From assembly GCA_003252105.1 (NCBI GenBank), contig QKDL01000071.1:21035-85034 (forward strand): a DNA stretch of 64,000 bases, read 5' to 3'. This document shows positions 10,376-18,870 of the stretch, in pieces (position 1 is the stretch's first letter; each line of letters opens with the position of its first letter). Position numbers and translations under genes: made by a program. The stretch is from Arcobacter sp. Its GTDB lineage: Bacteria; Campylobacterota; Campylobacteria; Campylobacterales; Arcobacteraceae. The notes beneath the pieces were generated by a model. That model did not search any database. It had not been told where the DNA came from and saw only the letters and a list, made by a program, of their open reading frames with translations.

Positions 10376-10996
10376 TTATATGTGGTCTAATATTTTTGTT
10401 AAATCTTTTGTATCAACAATAATATTAGCCTCTTTTTTTAATATATCTTTTGCACAAAATGCCACTTTTTTCGCTGCATATGGGAACATACTAACATCAT
10501 TTGCTCCATCACCTGCTACTAAAGTATCCTCTATTGAAACTCCTAGCATTGATTGAACTCTTTGAATCATGTCACCTTTGCTAAAACCAAACATCATATC
10601 TCCACCAACAAGACCAGTTAATATCCCATCTTTTTCATGTAAGATATTTGAAAAATCAGCATCAAGTCCTAACTTCTCTTTTGCAGGAGTTGTTCCTATT
10701 CTAAATCCACCTGAAAAACAAACTACTTTATAACCTTGTCTTTTTAATTCAGCTACAGTTTCATAAGCTCCTGGCATTAGTGGCAAATCTTTACATATTT
10801 GCACAGCTTTTGAGTATTCTAAACCTTTAAGTAAAGATACCCTTTCAACTAAAGATTCAAAAAAATCAAGCTCTCCAGCCATAGCTTTTTCAGTAATAGA
10901 AGCAACTTTTTCTTCTAAACCTAAAGGCTTTGCTAAAAAGTCAATTGTTTCACCGTCCATCAGTGTTGAATCAAAATCAAATACTGCTAATTTCAT
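10376..10996 (-). CDS. serB: Phosphoserine phosphatase (SerB)
   Basis: HAD-superfamily hydrolase completing serine synthesis. The nucleophile motif is DFDSTLMDGE at the N terminus, CFSGGF is motif II and VAGDGANDVSMF is the motif IV region. The ORF track begins at a TTG (MGIWMKL); I prefer the ATG at 10996, which has GGGA six bases upstream and gives the usual start MKLAVFDFDSTL. It has no ACT domain, so this is the short form (206 residues). It is divergent from the resolvase gene. Confidence 0.92.
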   Translation of the reverse strand: MKLAVFDFDSTLMDGETIDFLAKPLGLEEKVASITEKAMAGELDFFESLVERVSLLKGLEYSKAVQICKDLPLMPGAYETVAELKRQGYKVVCFSGGFRIGTTPAKEKLGLDADFSNILHEKDGILTGLVGGDMMFGFSKGDMIQRVQSMLGVSIEDTLVAGDGANDVSMFPYAAKKVAFCAKDILKKEANIIVDTKDLTKILDHI

Positions 10997-11025
10997 CCAT
11001 ATTCCCAATTTTATTTTTTTAAGGC

Positions 11026-11031
11026 TATAAT
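11026..11031 (+). promoter_or_regulatory. -10 box for the YqgF-type gene
   Basis: TATAAT downstream of a T-rich tract, about 30 bases before the TTG start of the next gene. Confidence 0.45.
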
Positions 11032-11061
11032 ATTAGCGAAAAAAAGAATAAAGGAAACTGA

Positions 11062-11448
11062 TTGAAATTTGCATGCATAGATATAGGACTTAAAAGAATT
11101 GGAGTTGCAGTTTGTATGCATAAAGATATAATCACACCACAACCAGCTATATTAAGGAAAAATAGAAACCAAGCTTCAAATGATGTAAATGCTTTTTTAA
11201 AAGAGTGGGAGATTGATAAATTAATAGTTGGATATCCAAGTACCAGTGAGGATATGCAAAAAAGAGTTAAACATTTTGTGGATTTACTTAAACTTGAAAT
11301 CCCTTACGAATTTCAAGAGGAAAATATGAGTTCAATTGAAGCAGAAGAATTAATCAAAGGTGAAATAAAATACAAAAGAGATGGTAGAGTTGATTCTATC
11401 GCTGCTCAAATAATTTTAGAAAGATATTTAAGTAAAAATCAATCTTGA
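11062..11448 (+). CDS. ruvX: YqgF/RuvX-type putative Holliday junction resolvase
   Basis: 128-residue RNase H-like fold protein. The first acidic motif is ACIDIGLKRIGVAV, the second is LIVGYPSTSEDMQ, and the last carboxylate is in GRVDSIAAQIILERYL. Members act as pre-16S rRNA 5'-end nucleases in other bacteria and were first annotated as resolvases. The start is TTG at 11062 with AAAGGAAA upstream. The gene overlaps the convergent HD-GYP gene by 10 bases. Confidence 0.88.
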   Translation: MKFACIDIGLKRIGVAVCMHKDIITPQPAILRKNRNQASNDVNAFLKEWEIDKLIVGYPSTSEDMQKRVKHFVDLLKLEIPYEFQEENMSSIEAEELIKGEIKYKRDGRVDSIAAQIILERYLSKNQS

Positions 11449-12545
11449 TATTTTAATCTAACACTATTTAATTCATCAAAATGTTCAAAAAATAAATCCA
11501 CAAGTTTTGGTTCAAAGTGTTTCCCTTTTTGTTCTATAAAAAACTCTTTTACTTCTTCTATAGGCCAAGCTTCTTTATAAACCCTTTTACTAGCCAAGGC
11601 ATCAAAAACATCAGCCACTGCTGTTATTCTTCCAAAAATATGTATCTCTTCAGCTTTTTTCTTTTTAGGATACCCTGTACCATCCCATTTTTCATGGTGT
11701 TCATAAGCAACAATTGAAGCTGCTTTAAGTATTGGTTTATCTGAGTTTTTAAGCATATTATATCCCAAAGTTGAGTGAGTTTTCATAACTTTAAACTCTT
11801 CATCTGTTAATTTTGCTGGTTTATTTAATATCTCATCTTTTATACCAACCTTTCCTATATCATGCATAGGACTAGCAAGTTTTAATAAACTTGCTTCCTC
11901 TTTTGATAAACCATATTTTAAAGCTAAAATTTCAGAATATTTTGCAACTCTTTTTACATGGTTTCCTGTCTCTTTTGAACGTGTTTCGCCAATTGAACCC
12001 ATAGTATAAACAATATCTTTTTGTATATTGATTATCTCTTCTTCTGTTTTTATAACTTTTGTAATATCTGTACCATATACTAAAACAATATTAAGATGTT
12101 TTATACCTCTTAATACAAAGGTATAAATCTTATCCTCACTAAATTTATGCTCTATTTGATCCGTTTTTCCATCTAAAATTAATTGTTTTAAATAATCATT
12201 ATTCTCCAAAAACTCAAACTTATTTTCATCTTCAAAAAACTGTTTTGCTGGTTGATTTTTAAATTCAATCTCTGCTTTGTCATTAATCACAAAAACAGGT
12301 TCTGGATTTTTTTCTGGGAGAAGCTCCAAATATCTGTTTCTTTTTTTAAGCTCTTCATTCATCCCAAAAGTTGAATATAAAAAACAATTCTTAATTAGAT
12401 TCTGATAAACTAAAACAATTGTAGCTAACAATAAAAACCAATACCCAGTAGCAGAGGCTAATATTGCAAATAAAATACTTAGTATCCATCTTATATTAAT
12501 CTCTATTTCAGACATATTTGAACAATTTCTTTTAAAAAAATTCAT
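11439..12545 (-). CDS. Membrane-anchored PAS/HD-GYP domain protein, putative cyclic-di-GMP phosphodiesterase
   Basis: 368 residues: two closely spaced membrane helices near 15-50, a PAS-like segment around 70-150 (PVFVINDKAEIEFKNQPA), then an HD-GYP domain. The HD pair is in SPMHDIGKVGIKDEIL and the GYP motif in HHEKWDGTGYPKKKK. All the residues I know as metal ligands appear present, so hydrolysis of c-di-GMP is plausible. The last base of acpS upstream is also the first base of its ATG, so the pair is coupled. c-di-GMP control of adhesion is relevant to the LapA-like protein at the window end, but no direct link is shown. Confidence 0.85.
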   Translation of the reverse strand: MNFFKRNCSNMSEIEINIRWILSILFAILASATGYWFLLLATIVLVYQNLIKNCFLYSTFGMNEELKKRNRYLELLPEKNPEPVFVINDKAEIEFKNQPAKQFFEDENKFEFLENNDYLKQLILDGKTDQIEHKFSEDKIYTFVLRGIKHLNIVLVYGTDITKVIKTEEEIINIQKDIVYTMGSIGETRSKETGNHVKRVAKYSEILALKYGLSKEEASLLKLASPMHDIGKVGIKDEILNKPAKLTDEEFKVMKTHSTLGYNMLKNSDKPILKAASIVAYEHHEKWDGTGYPKKKKAEEIHIFGRITAVADVFDALASKRVYKEAWPIEEVKEFFIEQKGKHFEPKLVDLFFEHFDELNSVRLKYQD

Positions 12546-12901
12546 TATTTGTTCCTTTTTTCCAATGTCACTACAGCTACGGCTATACCTTGATCATGAG
12601 TAATAGACAAATAACTTTTTTTTATTTTAAATTTTTTTCGTAAAGCTTTTGTGTATTTGATTTTTGGGGCTCCTAATTTTGTTTTTTTTATTTTTATATC
12701 ATGAAAAGAACACTCTTTTCCAATACCTGTACCAATTGCTTTACTAGCAGCTTCTTTTGCTGCCCAAAAACCTGCTGCTGTTTCTGGTTTTTTTATAAGT
12801 TCAATCTCTTCATCATCTAAAAAACGCTCATAAGCTTTTCTTCCAAATTTTTCATACATATTTTTTATTCTATCAATTGAAGTTATATCAATACCTATCA
12901 T
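12545..12901 (-). CDS. acpS: Holo-[acyl-carrier-protein] synthase (AcpS)
   Basis: Transfers 4'-phosphopantetheine from CoA to ACP. The motifs are MIGIDITSIDRI at the N terminus (the Mg2+-binding Asp), FWAAKEAASKAIGTGI and YLSITHDQGIAVAVV. The length of 118 is standard. It is coupled to the HD-GYP gene downstream and divergent from the permease gene 43 bases away. Confidence 0.96.
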   Translation of the reverse strand: MIGIDITSIDRIKNMYEKFGRKAYERFLDDEEIELIKKPETAAGFWAAKEAASKAIGTGIGKECSFHDIKIKKTKLGAPKIKYTKALRKKFKIKKSYLSITHDQGIAVAVVTLEKRNK

Positions 12902-12931
12902 TTTAAGCCAACTTTTTAATCTTTGAATTTG

Positions 12932-12937
12932 TATAAT
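12932..12937 (+). promoter_or_regulatory. -10 box directly before permease start
   Basis: TATAAT ends 6 bases before the ATG at 12944. If used, transcription would begin at or next to the start codon, giving a leaderless or nearly leaderless mRNA. Confidence 0.35.
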
Positions 12938-12943
12938 ACGCTC

Positions 12944-13903
12944 ATGAAACTATTTATGAACAAATTATTATATCTTATTATCATGCTTTTTATAATAAGC
13001 TTAATATCTTTTTTGGCTATACATATGGCTCCAAATTCATTTTTTGCAAGCGGAGAGTTAAATCCCAATATTACAGAAGAATCTATAGAGCAATTAAAAG
13101 CTATTTATGGTTTAGATAAACCTTTATATATTCAATTTTTTTCTTGGCTTCTTGCAATAGTACAACTAGATTTTGGCATCTCTTTTGCAAGCGGACAGAT
13201 GGTTAAAACTGAAGTTTTAGATAGACTTCCTATCACTTTAACTATAAATATTATTTCAATGTTTTTAATTTTTGTTATTTCTCTATATTTAGGAGTGAAA
13301 TCAGCACTAAAGAAAAATAGTTTTTTTGATAAATTTACAGGTCAATTATCACTTCTAAGTTTTTCTATGCCTTCATTTTATCTTGCACTTTTATGTGTAC
13401 TTATATTTGCGATGTATTTTGAGATTTTACCTATTGCTGGACTTCATTCTGTACCAGATGATGGAAGTATAAACTACTATTTAGATTATGCATGGCATTT
13501 AGTTTTACCAATTTCTATAATAACATTTGGTGGAATTGGAAGTTTGATTTTATATATTAGAAGTTTAACTATTGAGATACTTAAATCAGATTATATATTT
13601 TTTGCACGCTCACGTGGATTAGATAATAAAAAAATATTAAGATATTATATTTTGCCAAATCTATATCCCCCTGTAATAACCCTTTTGGGATTATCTTTAC
13701 CAGGAATTATAGGTGGAAGTGTTATTTTAGAATCAATTTTTTCTATTGATGGGATGGGATTACTTTTTTATCAAAGTGCATTAAGCCATGATTATCCTGT
13801 AATAATGGGAATATTAATCATCGGTGCCTTTTTGACTTTGTTAGGTAATATATTGGCAGATTTAATTTTACTAAAGCTAAACCCTAATTTTGATGATAAA
13901 TAA
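12944..13903 (+). CDS. DppB/OppB-type ABC transporter permease
   Basis: Inner membrane permease of the peptide/nickel ABC family, with about six membrane helices. The ATPase-contacting EAA-like loop is intact: FFARSRGLDNKKILRYYILPN. The ORF track starts at a TTG; I prefer the ATG at 12944 (MKLFMNKLLY), although another ATG follows four codons later. No second permease, ATPase or binding protein gene is adjacent, so it is an orphan whose partners must be elsewhere. The substrate cannot be assigned. Confidence 0.85.
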   Translation: MKLFMNKLLYLIIMLFIISLISFLAIHMAPNSFFASGELNPNITEESIEQLKAIYGLDKPLYIQFFSWLLAIVQLDFGISFASGQMVKTEVLDRLPITLTINIISMFLIFVISLYLGVKSALKKNSFFDKFTGQLSLLSFSMPSFYLALLCVLIFAMYFEILPIAGLHSVPDDGSINYYLDYAWHLVLPISIITFGGIGSLILYIRSLTIEILKSDYIFFARSRGLDNKKILRYYILPNLYPPVITLLGLSLPGIIGGSVILESIFSIDGMGLLFYQSALSHDYPVIMGILIIGAFLTLLGNILADLILLKLNPNFDDK

Positions 13904-14016
13904 AAATATTATTGAACTAACTTAGAACTTCTTTTTAGAGTTTAAATTTATTTTTATGAAATAAGTCATAAAATTTCAGTTCCCAAAAAAACGGGTACTA
14001 TTTTTAAGGAAAATTA

Positions 14017-14835
14017 TTGGAAATTATAAAAACAATTGAACAGTTACAAGAGATAAGAAAAACTATCTCTTCTAGTGTTGGATTTGTTCCTACAATGGGA
14101 GCTTTACACAATGGTCATATTTCACTTATAAAAAAAGCTAGAGAAGAAAATGATATTGTAATAGTTTCTATATTTGTAAACCCTACACAGTTTCTTCCAG
14201 GAGAAGATTTAGATGCATATCCAAGAAAGGATGAAGCAGATAAAAAAATATGCCAAATGTGCAAAGTAGATTATCTTTTTATGCCAGATGTTACAACTAT
14301 GTACACAAAAGAAGAGATACTTATAAAAGCACCAAATAAAAGCTATATTTTAGAGGGTAAAGCAAGACCAGGTCACTTTGATGGAGTATTACAAGTTGTA
14401 CTTAAACTTTTTAATTTAACACAACCAACAAATGCCTATTTTGGAAAAAAAGATGCCCAACAACTTTCACTAATACAACAAATGGTAAAAAATCTATTTT
14501 TGCCAATAAATATTGTACCATGTGATATTGTAAGAGAATCAGATGGCTTGGCACTTAGTTCTAGAAATGTATATCTAAGTGAAACTCAAAGAAAAGATGC
14601 CCTACTTATCTCTAAATCTTTATACCTAGCAACTTCACTAATAGCTAAAAAAGAGTATAGTGTAGAAGCTGTAAAAAAACGAATCTTAGATACTATGAGC
14701 AATTTAGATGTGGAATATATAGCTATAGTAGACAGAGAATTTAATGAACTTGAAATTGTAGAACCTAAAAATACAATTATTTTAGTTGTAGTTAGATTTG
14801 GAAATACACGACTTTTAGATAATATTTGGATTTAA
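14017..14835 (+). CDS. panC: Pantoate--beta-alanine ligase (PanC)
   Basis: ATP-dependent condensation of pantoate and beta-alanine in CoA synthesis. The nucleotide-binding motif is VPTMGALHNGH near 24-34, followed by VSIFVNPTQF, and the KMSKS-like region is DGLALSSRNVYLS. The start is TTG at 14017 with TTAAGGAAAA just upstream. The length of 272 is normal. The preceding 113 bases hold no gene; I see only short AT-rich stretches there. Confidence 0.95.
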   Translation: MEIIKTIEQLQEIRKTISSSVGFVPTMGALHNGHISLIKKAREENDIVIVSIFVNPTQFLPGEDLDAYPRKDEADKKICQMCKVDYLFMPDVTTMYTKEEILIKAPNKSYILEGKARPGHFDGVLQVVLKLFNLTQPTNAYFGKKDAQQLSLIQQMVKNLFLPINIVPCDIVRESDGLALSSRNVYLSETQRKDALLISKSLYLATSLIAKKEYSVEAVKKRILDTMSNLDVEYIAIVDREFNELEIVEPKNTIILVVVRFGNTRLLDNIWI

Positions 14836-14866
14836 AGACTTGGAGATAAAATCCAAGTCTTTTATT
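14834..14866. terminator. Terminator after panC
   Basis: AAAGACTTGGA and TCCAAGTCTTT form an 11-bp stem with a 7-base loop followed by TTATTTTTT, a classical intrinsic terminator for panC. It also serves the convergent lipoprotein gene. Confidence 0.8.
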
Positions 14867-14868
14867 TT

Positions 14869-15726
14869 TTAATTTGTTGTAAAACCTATTATAATATCAT
14901 TGTTTCCACCATCATTTATCAAACTATTTTTCCCATAGTCTTCAAGTGTTGATTTTATTGTCAAAGTATATGTATTTGAAGATTCTAAATGTATTAAAGG
15001 TTTAACTGTTATAGTATCAAAATCATATAAAATAGAAAAATCTATATTATTTGATGAGCTATCTTGAAGAATTAAGTTATTTTTATTTACTAAAGTTTTT
15101 CTCACATCGTCATTGAAATTTAATACTATATCAATATCAATAGGTACATTAGTGTCACCATTTTTTATAGAACTATCCATTAATTCTAAACTCTGTTTGT
15201 CTTCAATTATTTCATAATATTCAAGTGTATTATGTAAATGTTTATTAACATCCGTATTACCTTTTGGACTAAACCCTTTTTCTAAAAGAAGTTCGTTAAC
15301 TTCAATATTATTTATATCCTCTTGGGGTACTAAATAAAATTTATTAAAATCTTTTCTTAAAATCTCAATTTTATCAGTTGTATCATCTGAATCAAGAGAT
15401 TGAAGAAGTGTTGCTATTTTTAATACCTTTTCATCTGATATATTAGTTCTATCTACACCAACTAAATCTTGTATAAACACTCTACCATCACTAGGCAAAT
15501 GGTCTAACTCTCCAATTTTTATATTACCTAGATAAAACTCTACTTTTCCACCTACATATGAAAATTCACCTTTATCATTTGTATAACTTTCATCTACACC
15601 ATTTATATATCTTATGCCATCAACAATGTCATCTACAAATATTCCCTTATTATCAGATGAACATCCAGTTATAAAAATAATTGCCATAAAATTAATAATA
15701 AATATACTTAATCCACTTAGGTTCAT
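14869..15726 (-). CDS. Putative lipoprotein with a C-terminal Ig-like domain
   Basis: The signal peptide ends in the lipobox FITGC near residue 22. The next part has two short glycine-rich beta segments (VDGIRYINGVDESYTNDKGEF, GKVEFYLGNIKIGELDHLP), a motif often seen in secreted Campylobacterota proteins. The last 100 residues resemble a bacterial Ig-like domain (VPIDIDIVLNFNDDVRK ... SSNTYTLTIKSTLED). It is probably exported and lipid-anchored. I cannot assign a function. It is monocistronic, with a divergent rimO upstream. Confidence 0.65.
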   Translation of the reverse strand: MNLSGLSIFIINFMAIIFITGCSSDNKGIFVDDIVDGIRYINGVDESYTNDKGEFSYVGGKVEFYLGNIKIGELDHLPSDGRVFIQDLVGVDRTNISDEKVLKIATLLQSLDSDDTTDKIEILRKDFNKFYLVPQEDINNIEVNELLLEKGFSPKGNTDVNKHLHNTLEYYEIIEDKQSLELMDSSIKNGDTNVPIDIDIVLNFNDDVRKTLVNKNNLILQDSSSNNIDFSILYDFDTITVKPLIHLESSNTYTLTIKSTLEDYGKNSLINDGGNNDIIIGFTTN

Positions 15727-15841
15727 AGTAGGTCCTTTTTGATTTTAAATAGTATGTTATAACACTATTATATAGTATTTAAAATAATGATTTAATCAAC
15801 ATTATTATAAAAATAAAAAATTTTACAAAATTGTCATATTA

Positions 15842-15850
15842 TGCTAAAAT
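15842..15850 (+). promoter_or_regulatory. Extended -10 promoter for rimO
   Basis: TG-C-TAAAAT: a TG dinucleotide one base before a -10 hexamer, 31 bases before the rimO ATG. Confidence 0.4.
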
Positions 15851-15881
15851 TCGCCAAAAATTATATGGATAAAATTAATAT

Positions 15882-17234
15882 ATGAAATTTAGTGAAAAAA
15901 AACCTACAAAAAGTTTACATCTGGTAAGTCTTGGTTGTACAAAAAACCTTGTTGATTCTGAGATTATGTTAGGAAAATTAAAAGATTACGAGATTACTGA
16001 TGATGCTAATAATGCTGATGTAATTATTGTAAATACCTGTGGATTTATTGATAGTGCAAAAGAGGAGAGTATCAATACAATTTTAAACCTACATGATGAA
16101 AGAAAAGAAGAGTCAGTATTGGTTATGGCTGGTTGCCTTAGTGAAAGATACAAAGAGGAACTTCAAAAAGAATTGCCTGAGATTGATATCTTTACAGGAG
16201 TTGGAGATTACGACAAAATTGATACTCTTGTAAATGAAAAAAGAAGTGCTTTTACAAACGAAGTATTTTTACTAAATGAAAACAACGATAGGGTAATCAC
16301 TGGTTCATCTTACCATGCCTATATAAAACTTAGTGAAGGTTGTAACCAAACATGTTCATTTTGTGCAATCCCAAGTTTTAAAGGTAAACTTCACTCTAGA
16401 ACTTTAGAATCACTTGTTAAAGAGGTAAAAAACCTTGTTAAAAATGGTTATAAAGATTTTTCATTTGTTTCGCAAGATTCTTCATCATATTTAAGAGATT
16501 TAAATATCAACAATGGACTGGAACTTCTAATCCAAGAAGTTGAAAAGATTGAAGGGATTGAAACAGCTAGAATACTATATTTATATCCATCTACAACAAC
16601 ATTAGAACTTATAGAAAAAATAAAAGATTCAAAAGTTTTTGAAAACTATTTTGATATGCCTTTACAACATATTACACCTCATATGTTAAAAACTATGAAA
16701 AGAGGGAAAGGTGTAGAAAAGCTAAAAGAGCTAATGGATGCTATGAGAAACACACCAAACTCTTTTGTAAGAACTACCTTTATAGTTGGCCACCCAGGAG
16801 AGTCTCAAGAGGATTTTGAAGAGCTTTGCACTTATGTAAAAGAATATAAATTTGATAGAGCAAATGTATTTTCATATTCTGATGAAGAGGGAACAGCTGC
16901 TTTTGATAGAGTTGATAAAATTCCACAAGAACTAATAGACCAAAGAGCTGAACTATTAGGAGAGATAATCGAGCAAACAACTCAAAACTCTTTAGAAAAT
17001 GAAGTAGGAAAAGTTTTTGAAGTATATATTGATGGAGAAAGTGATGAACATGAGTATCTTCTAAGTGCTAGAAAAATTACTTGGGCACCAGAAATTGATG
17101 GTGAAATTTATATAAATGACAATGAACTTTTTGATGAAAATGATGAACCTGCTCAATTAAAATTTGGTTCTAAATATAAAGTGAAAATTACAGAACTTGT
17201 AGGAGATAAGCTTCTAGCTACTGTAATTGAATAA
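15882..17234 (+). CDS. rimO: Ribosomal protein uS12 methylthiotransferase (RimO)
   Basis: Radical SAM enzyme that methylthiolates the conserved aspartate of ribosomal protein S12. The N-terminal UPF0004 domain starts HLVSLGCTKNLVDSE, with further cysteines in VNTCGFI and AGCLSERY. The radical SAM cluster motif is CNQTCSFC, followed by a C-terminal TRAM domain (GKVFEVYIDGESDE onwards). LGCTKNLVDSE separates RimO from MiaB. The stop overlaps the tilS start by one base (TAATG), so the two are coupled. Confidence 0.93.
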   Translation: MKFSEKKPTKSLHLVSLGCTKNLVDSEIMLGKLKDYEITDDANNADVIIVNTCGFIDSAKEESINTILNLHDERKEESVLVMAGCLSERYKEELQKELPEIDIFTGVGDYDKIDTLVNEKRSAFTNEVFLLNENNDRVITGSSYHAYIKLSEGCNQTCSFCAIPSFKGKLHSRTLESLVKEVKNLVKNGYKDFSFVSQDSSSYLRDLNINNGLELLIQEVEKIEGIETARILYLYPSTTTLELIEKIKDSKVFENYFDMPLQHITPHMLKTMKRGKGVEKLKELMDAMRNTPNSFVRTTFIVGHPGESQEDFEELCTYVKEYKFDRANVFSYSDEEGTAAFDRVDKIPQELIDQRAELLGEIIEQTTQNSLENEVGKVFEVYIDGESDEHEYLLSARKITWAPEIDGEIYINDNELFDENDEPAQLKFGSKYKVKITELVGDKLLATVIE

Positions 17235-18220
17235 TGAAAATTCAAATAACAAATATCAACACCACAAAAAATCTTTTAGCCTTTTCTAGTGGTGTTGACT
17301 CTACTGCCCTATTTTTTATCCTTTTAGAAAACAATATCCCTTTTGATATTGCAATAGTAAACTATAATCAAAGGCAACAAGCAAAAGAAGAGATAAAATA
17401 TGCAAAAGAGTTAGCAAAGAAATATGACAAAAAACTTTTTATCAAAGATGTAGAATTGAACTCTACTTCAAACTTTGAAAAAAATGCAAGAGATATTAGA
17501 TATAATTTCTTTGAAGAGATTATTGCACAAGGCAACTATGAAACACTAATTACAGCACATCAACTAAATGATAAACTTGAGTGGTTTCTAATGCAACTTT
17601 CACAAGGTGCTGGTTTAGTTGAACTAATTGGATTAGAAGAGTATACATATAAAGAAACTTATCAAATTTTTAGACCGCTACTACAATACACTAAAGAAGA
17701 GTTAGAAACCTTTTTAAATAAAAGAGATATCAAATATTTTATTGATGAATCAAATTTTGATGAAAAATATACAAGAAACTATTTTAGAAAAAATTTTTCA
17801 AATGAGTTACTTCATAATTTCCAAAAAGGGATAAAACAAAGTTTTAAATATCTTGAAAATGATTTAAACTCTTTAAACATTGATTATACCCCTATCTACA
17901 AAGAAAAAGAGCTTGAAGTCTTTAAACACTCAAATGATTACAATATTGATATTAGAGTTATTGATATAAGTTTAAAAAAAAGGGGTATATTGTTAAGTAA
18001 AAAGCAAAGGGATGAAATACTAAAACAAAAAGAGTTAGTTGTCTCTCATAAAATTGCAATCAGTATTAACAACCAATATATATTTATATCTCCTTATGAA
18101 AATATTTCAATGGATAAAAAATTTAAAGAGTTGTGTAGAATAAATAAAATCCCTAAAAATATTAGAGCTTATTTATATAAAGATAAAATAAAAGAGATTT
18201 TTAATTTTTTAAAAATCTAA
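17234..18220 (+). CDS. tilS: tRNA(Ile)-lysidine synthase (TilS)
   Basis: Converts cytidine 34 to lysidine in tRNA(Ile2), so that AUA is read as Ile. The PP-loop is FSSGVDSTALFF (SSGVDS rather than the usual SGGxDS), with TAHQLNDKLEWFLMQL downstream. At 328 residues it is a short form with a reduced C-terminal region, as in other Campylobacterota. It overlaps the convergent small flagellar-cluster gene by 20 bases. Confidence 0.9.
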   Translation: MKIQITNINTTKNLLAFSSGVDSTALFFILLENNIPFDIAIVNYNQRQQAKEEIKYAKELAKKYDKKLFIKDVELNSTSNFEKNARDIRYNFFEEIIAQGNYETLITAHQLNDKLEWFLMQLSQGAGLVELIGLEEYTYKETYQIFRPLLQYTKEELETFLNKRDIKYFIDESNFDEKYTRNYFRKNFSNELLHNFQKGIKQSFKYLENDLNSLNIDYTPIYKEKELEVFKHSNDYNIDIRVIDISLKKRGILLSKKQRDEILKQKELVVSHKIAISINNQYIFISPYENISMDKKFKELCRINKIPKNIRAYLYKDKIKEIFNFLKI

Positions 18221-18470
18221 CCATTTTTCTATTTGTAACCATGTCTTCTTTTGTTTGTTTTACATGTTCTTTTAAAAAATTGATATTTTTATAAAAAAGT
18301 TCTAGCAGTGCTTGGAAATCTTTCATCTCCAAATCAAAATCTGTTACTTTCATATCATTAAGATATTTACTATACCATTTTACTAAAGCATCTGCTCTTT
18401 CGTAAGACTCTAGAGAATCAATATATCTTAATTCTTCTAAAGCTTTTAAAGACCTGTTTCGTCTTTCCAT
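18201..18470 (-). CDS. Small helical protein at the end of the flagellar cluster (FliT-like position)
   Basis: 89 residues, all predicted helical, with many charged residues and no signal sequence. It overlaps fliS by 25 bases and is the last gene of the fliD-fliS unit. Genes in this place commonly encode FliT-type chaperones of FliD. The size and helicity fit, but I see no decisive motif, so the assignment is positional inference. Confidence 0.6.
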   Translation of the reverse strand: MERRNRSLKALEELRYIDSLESYERADALVKWYSKYLNDMKVTDFDLEMKDFQALLELFYKNINFLKEHVKQTKEDMVTNRKMVRFLKN

Positions 18471-18802
18471 GCGTCAATTAAACCTTGAACAACTTTCATT
18501 ACTTGGTTAATTGAATTAATATTATCATCAACCCCTGCAGTAAATAGAGTTTCTATTTGATATAGATATAAACCATCTAAATAATATGCAACATCCCCAC
18601 CATCAAAATCCAATACATTTCTTAATTCATCAAAAATAGCTACACATTTATTTATATATGTAAATTTTTCTTCAACATTCCCATTTTCCATAGCATACTT
18701 GACAAACGATAGATACTTTAGTATACCTTCATATAATTTAAGTACTAAAACGTATGGATCATTAGATACTGCATTTTGTTGCTGGTAAGCTTCTATTCCC
18801 AT
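18446..18802 (-). CDS. fliS: Flagellar export chaperone FliS
   Basis: Four-helix cytoplasmic chaperone that binds the C terminus of flagellin before export. The family start is AYQQQNAVSNDPYVLVLKLYEGILKYL, and FTYINKCVAIFDELRNVLD follows. The length is 118. It lies 68 bases downstream of fliD and overlaps the next small gene. No flagellin gene is in the window. Confidence 0.9.
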   Translation of the reverse strand: MGIEAYQQQNAVSNDPYVLVLKLYEGILKYLSFVKYAMENGNVEEKFTYINKCVAIFDELRNVLDFDGGDVAYYLDGLYLYQIETLFTAGVDDNINSINQVMKVVQGLIDAWKDETGL

Positions 18803-18870
18803 AATACTCTCCGGTTAGATTATGGGGATAGTATAATATATATTTCTTAAAAAAGCACTAAAATTCAATT

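Noticed and set aside
13904-14016. Possible riboswitch or small RNA before panC
   Set aside because: The gap contains only a very short CCC-A7-GGG-like hairpin and AT-rich runs. It matches no riboswitch core that I know.
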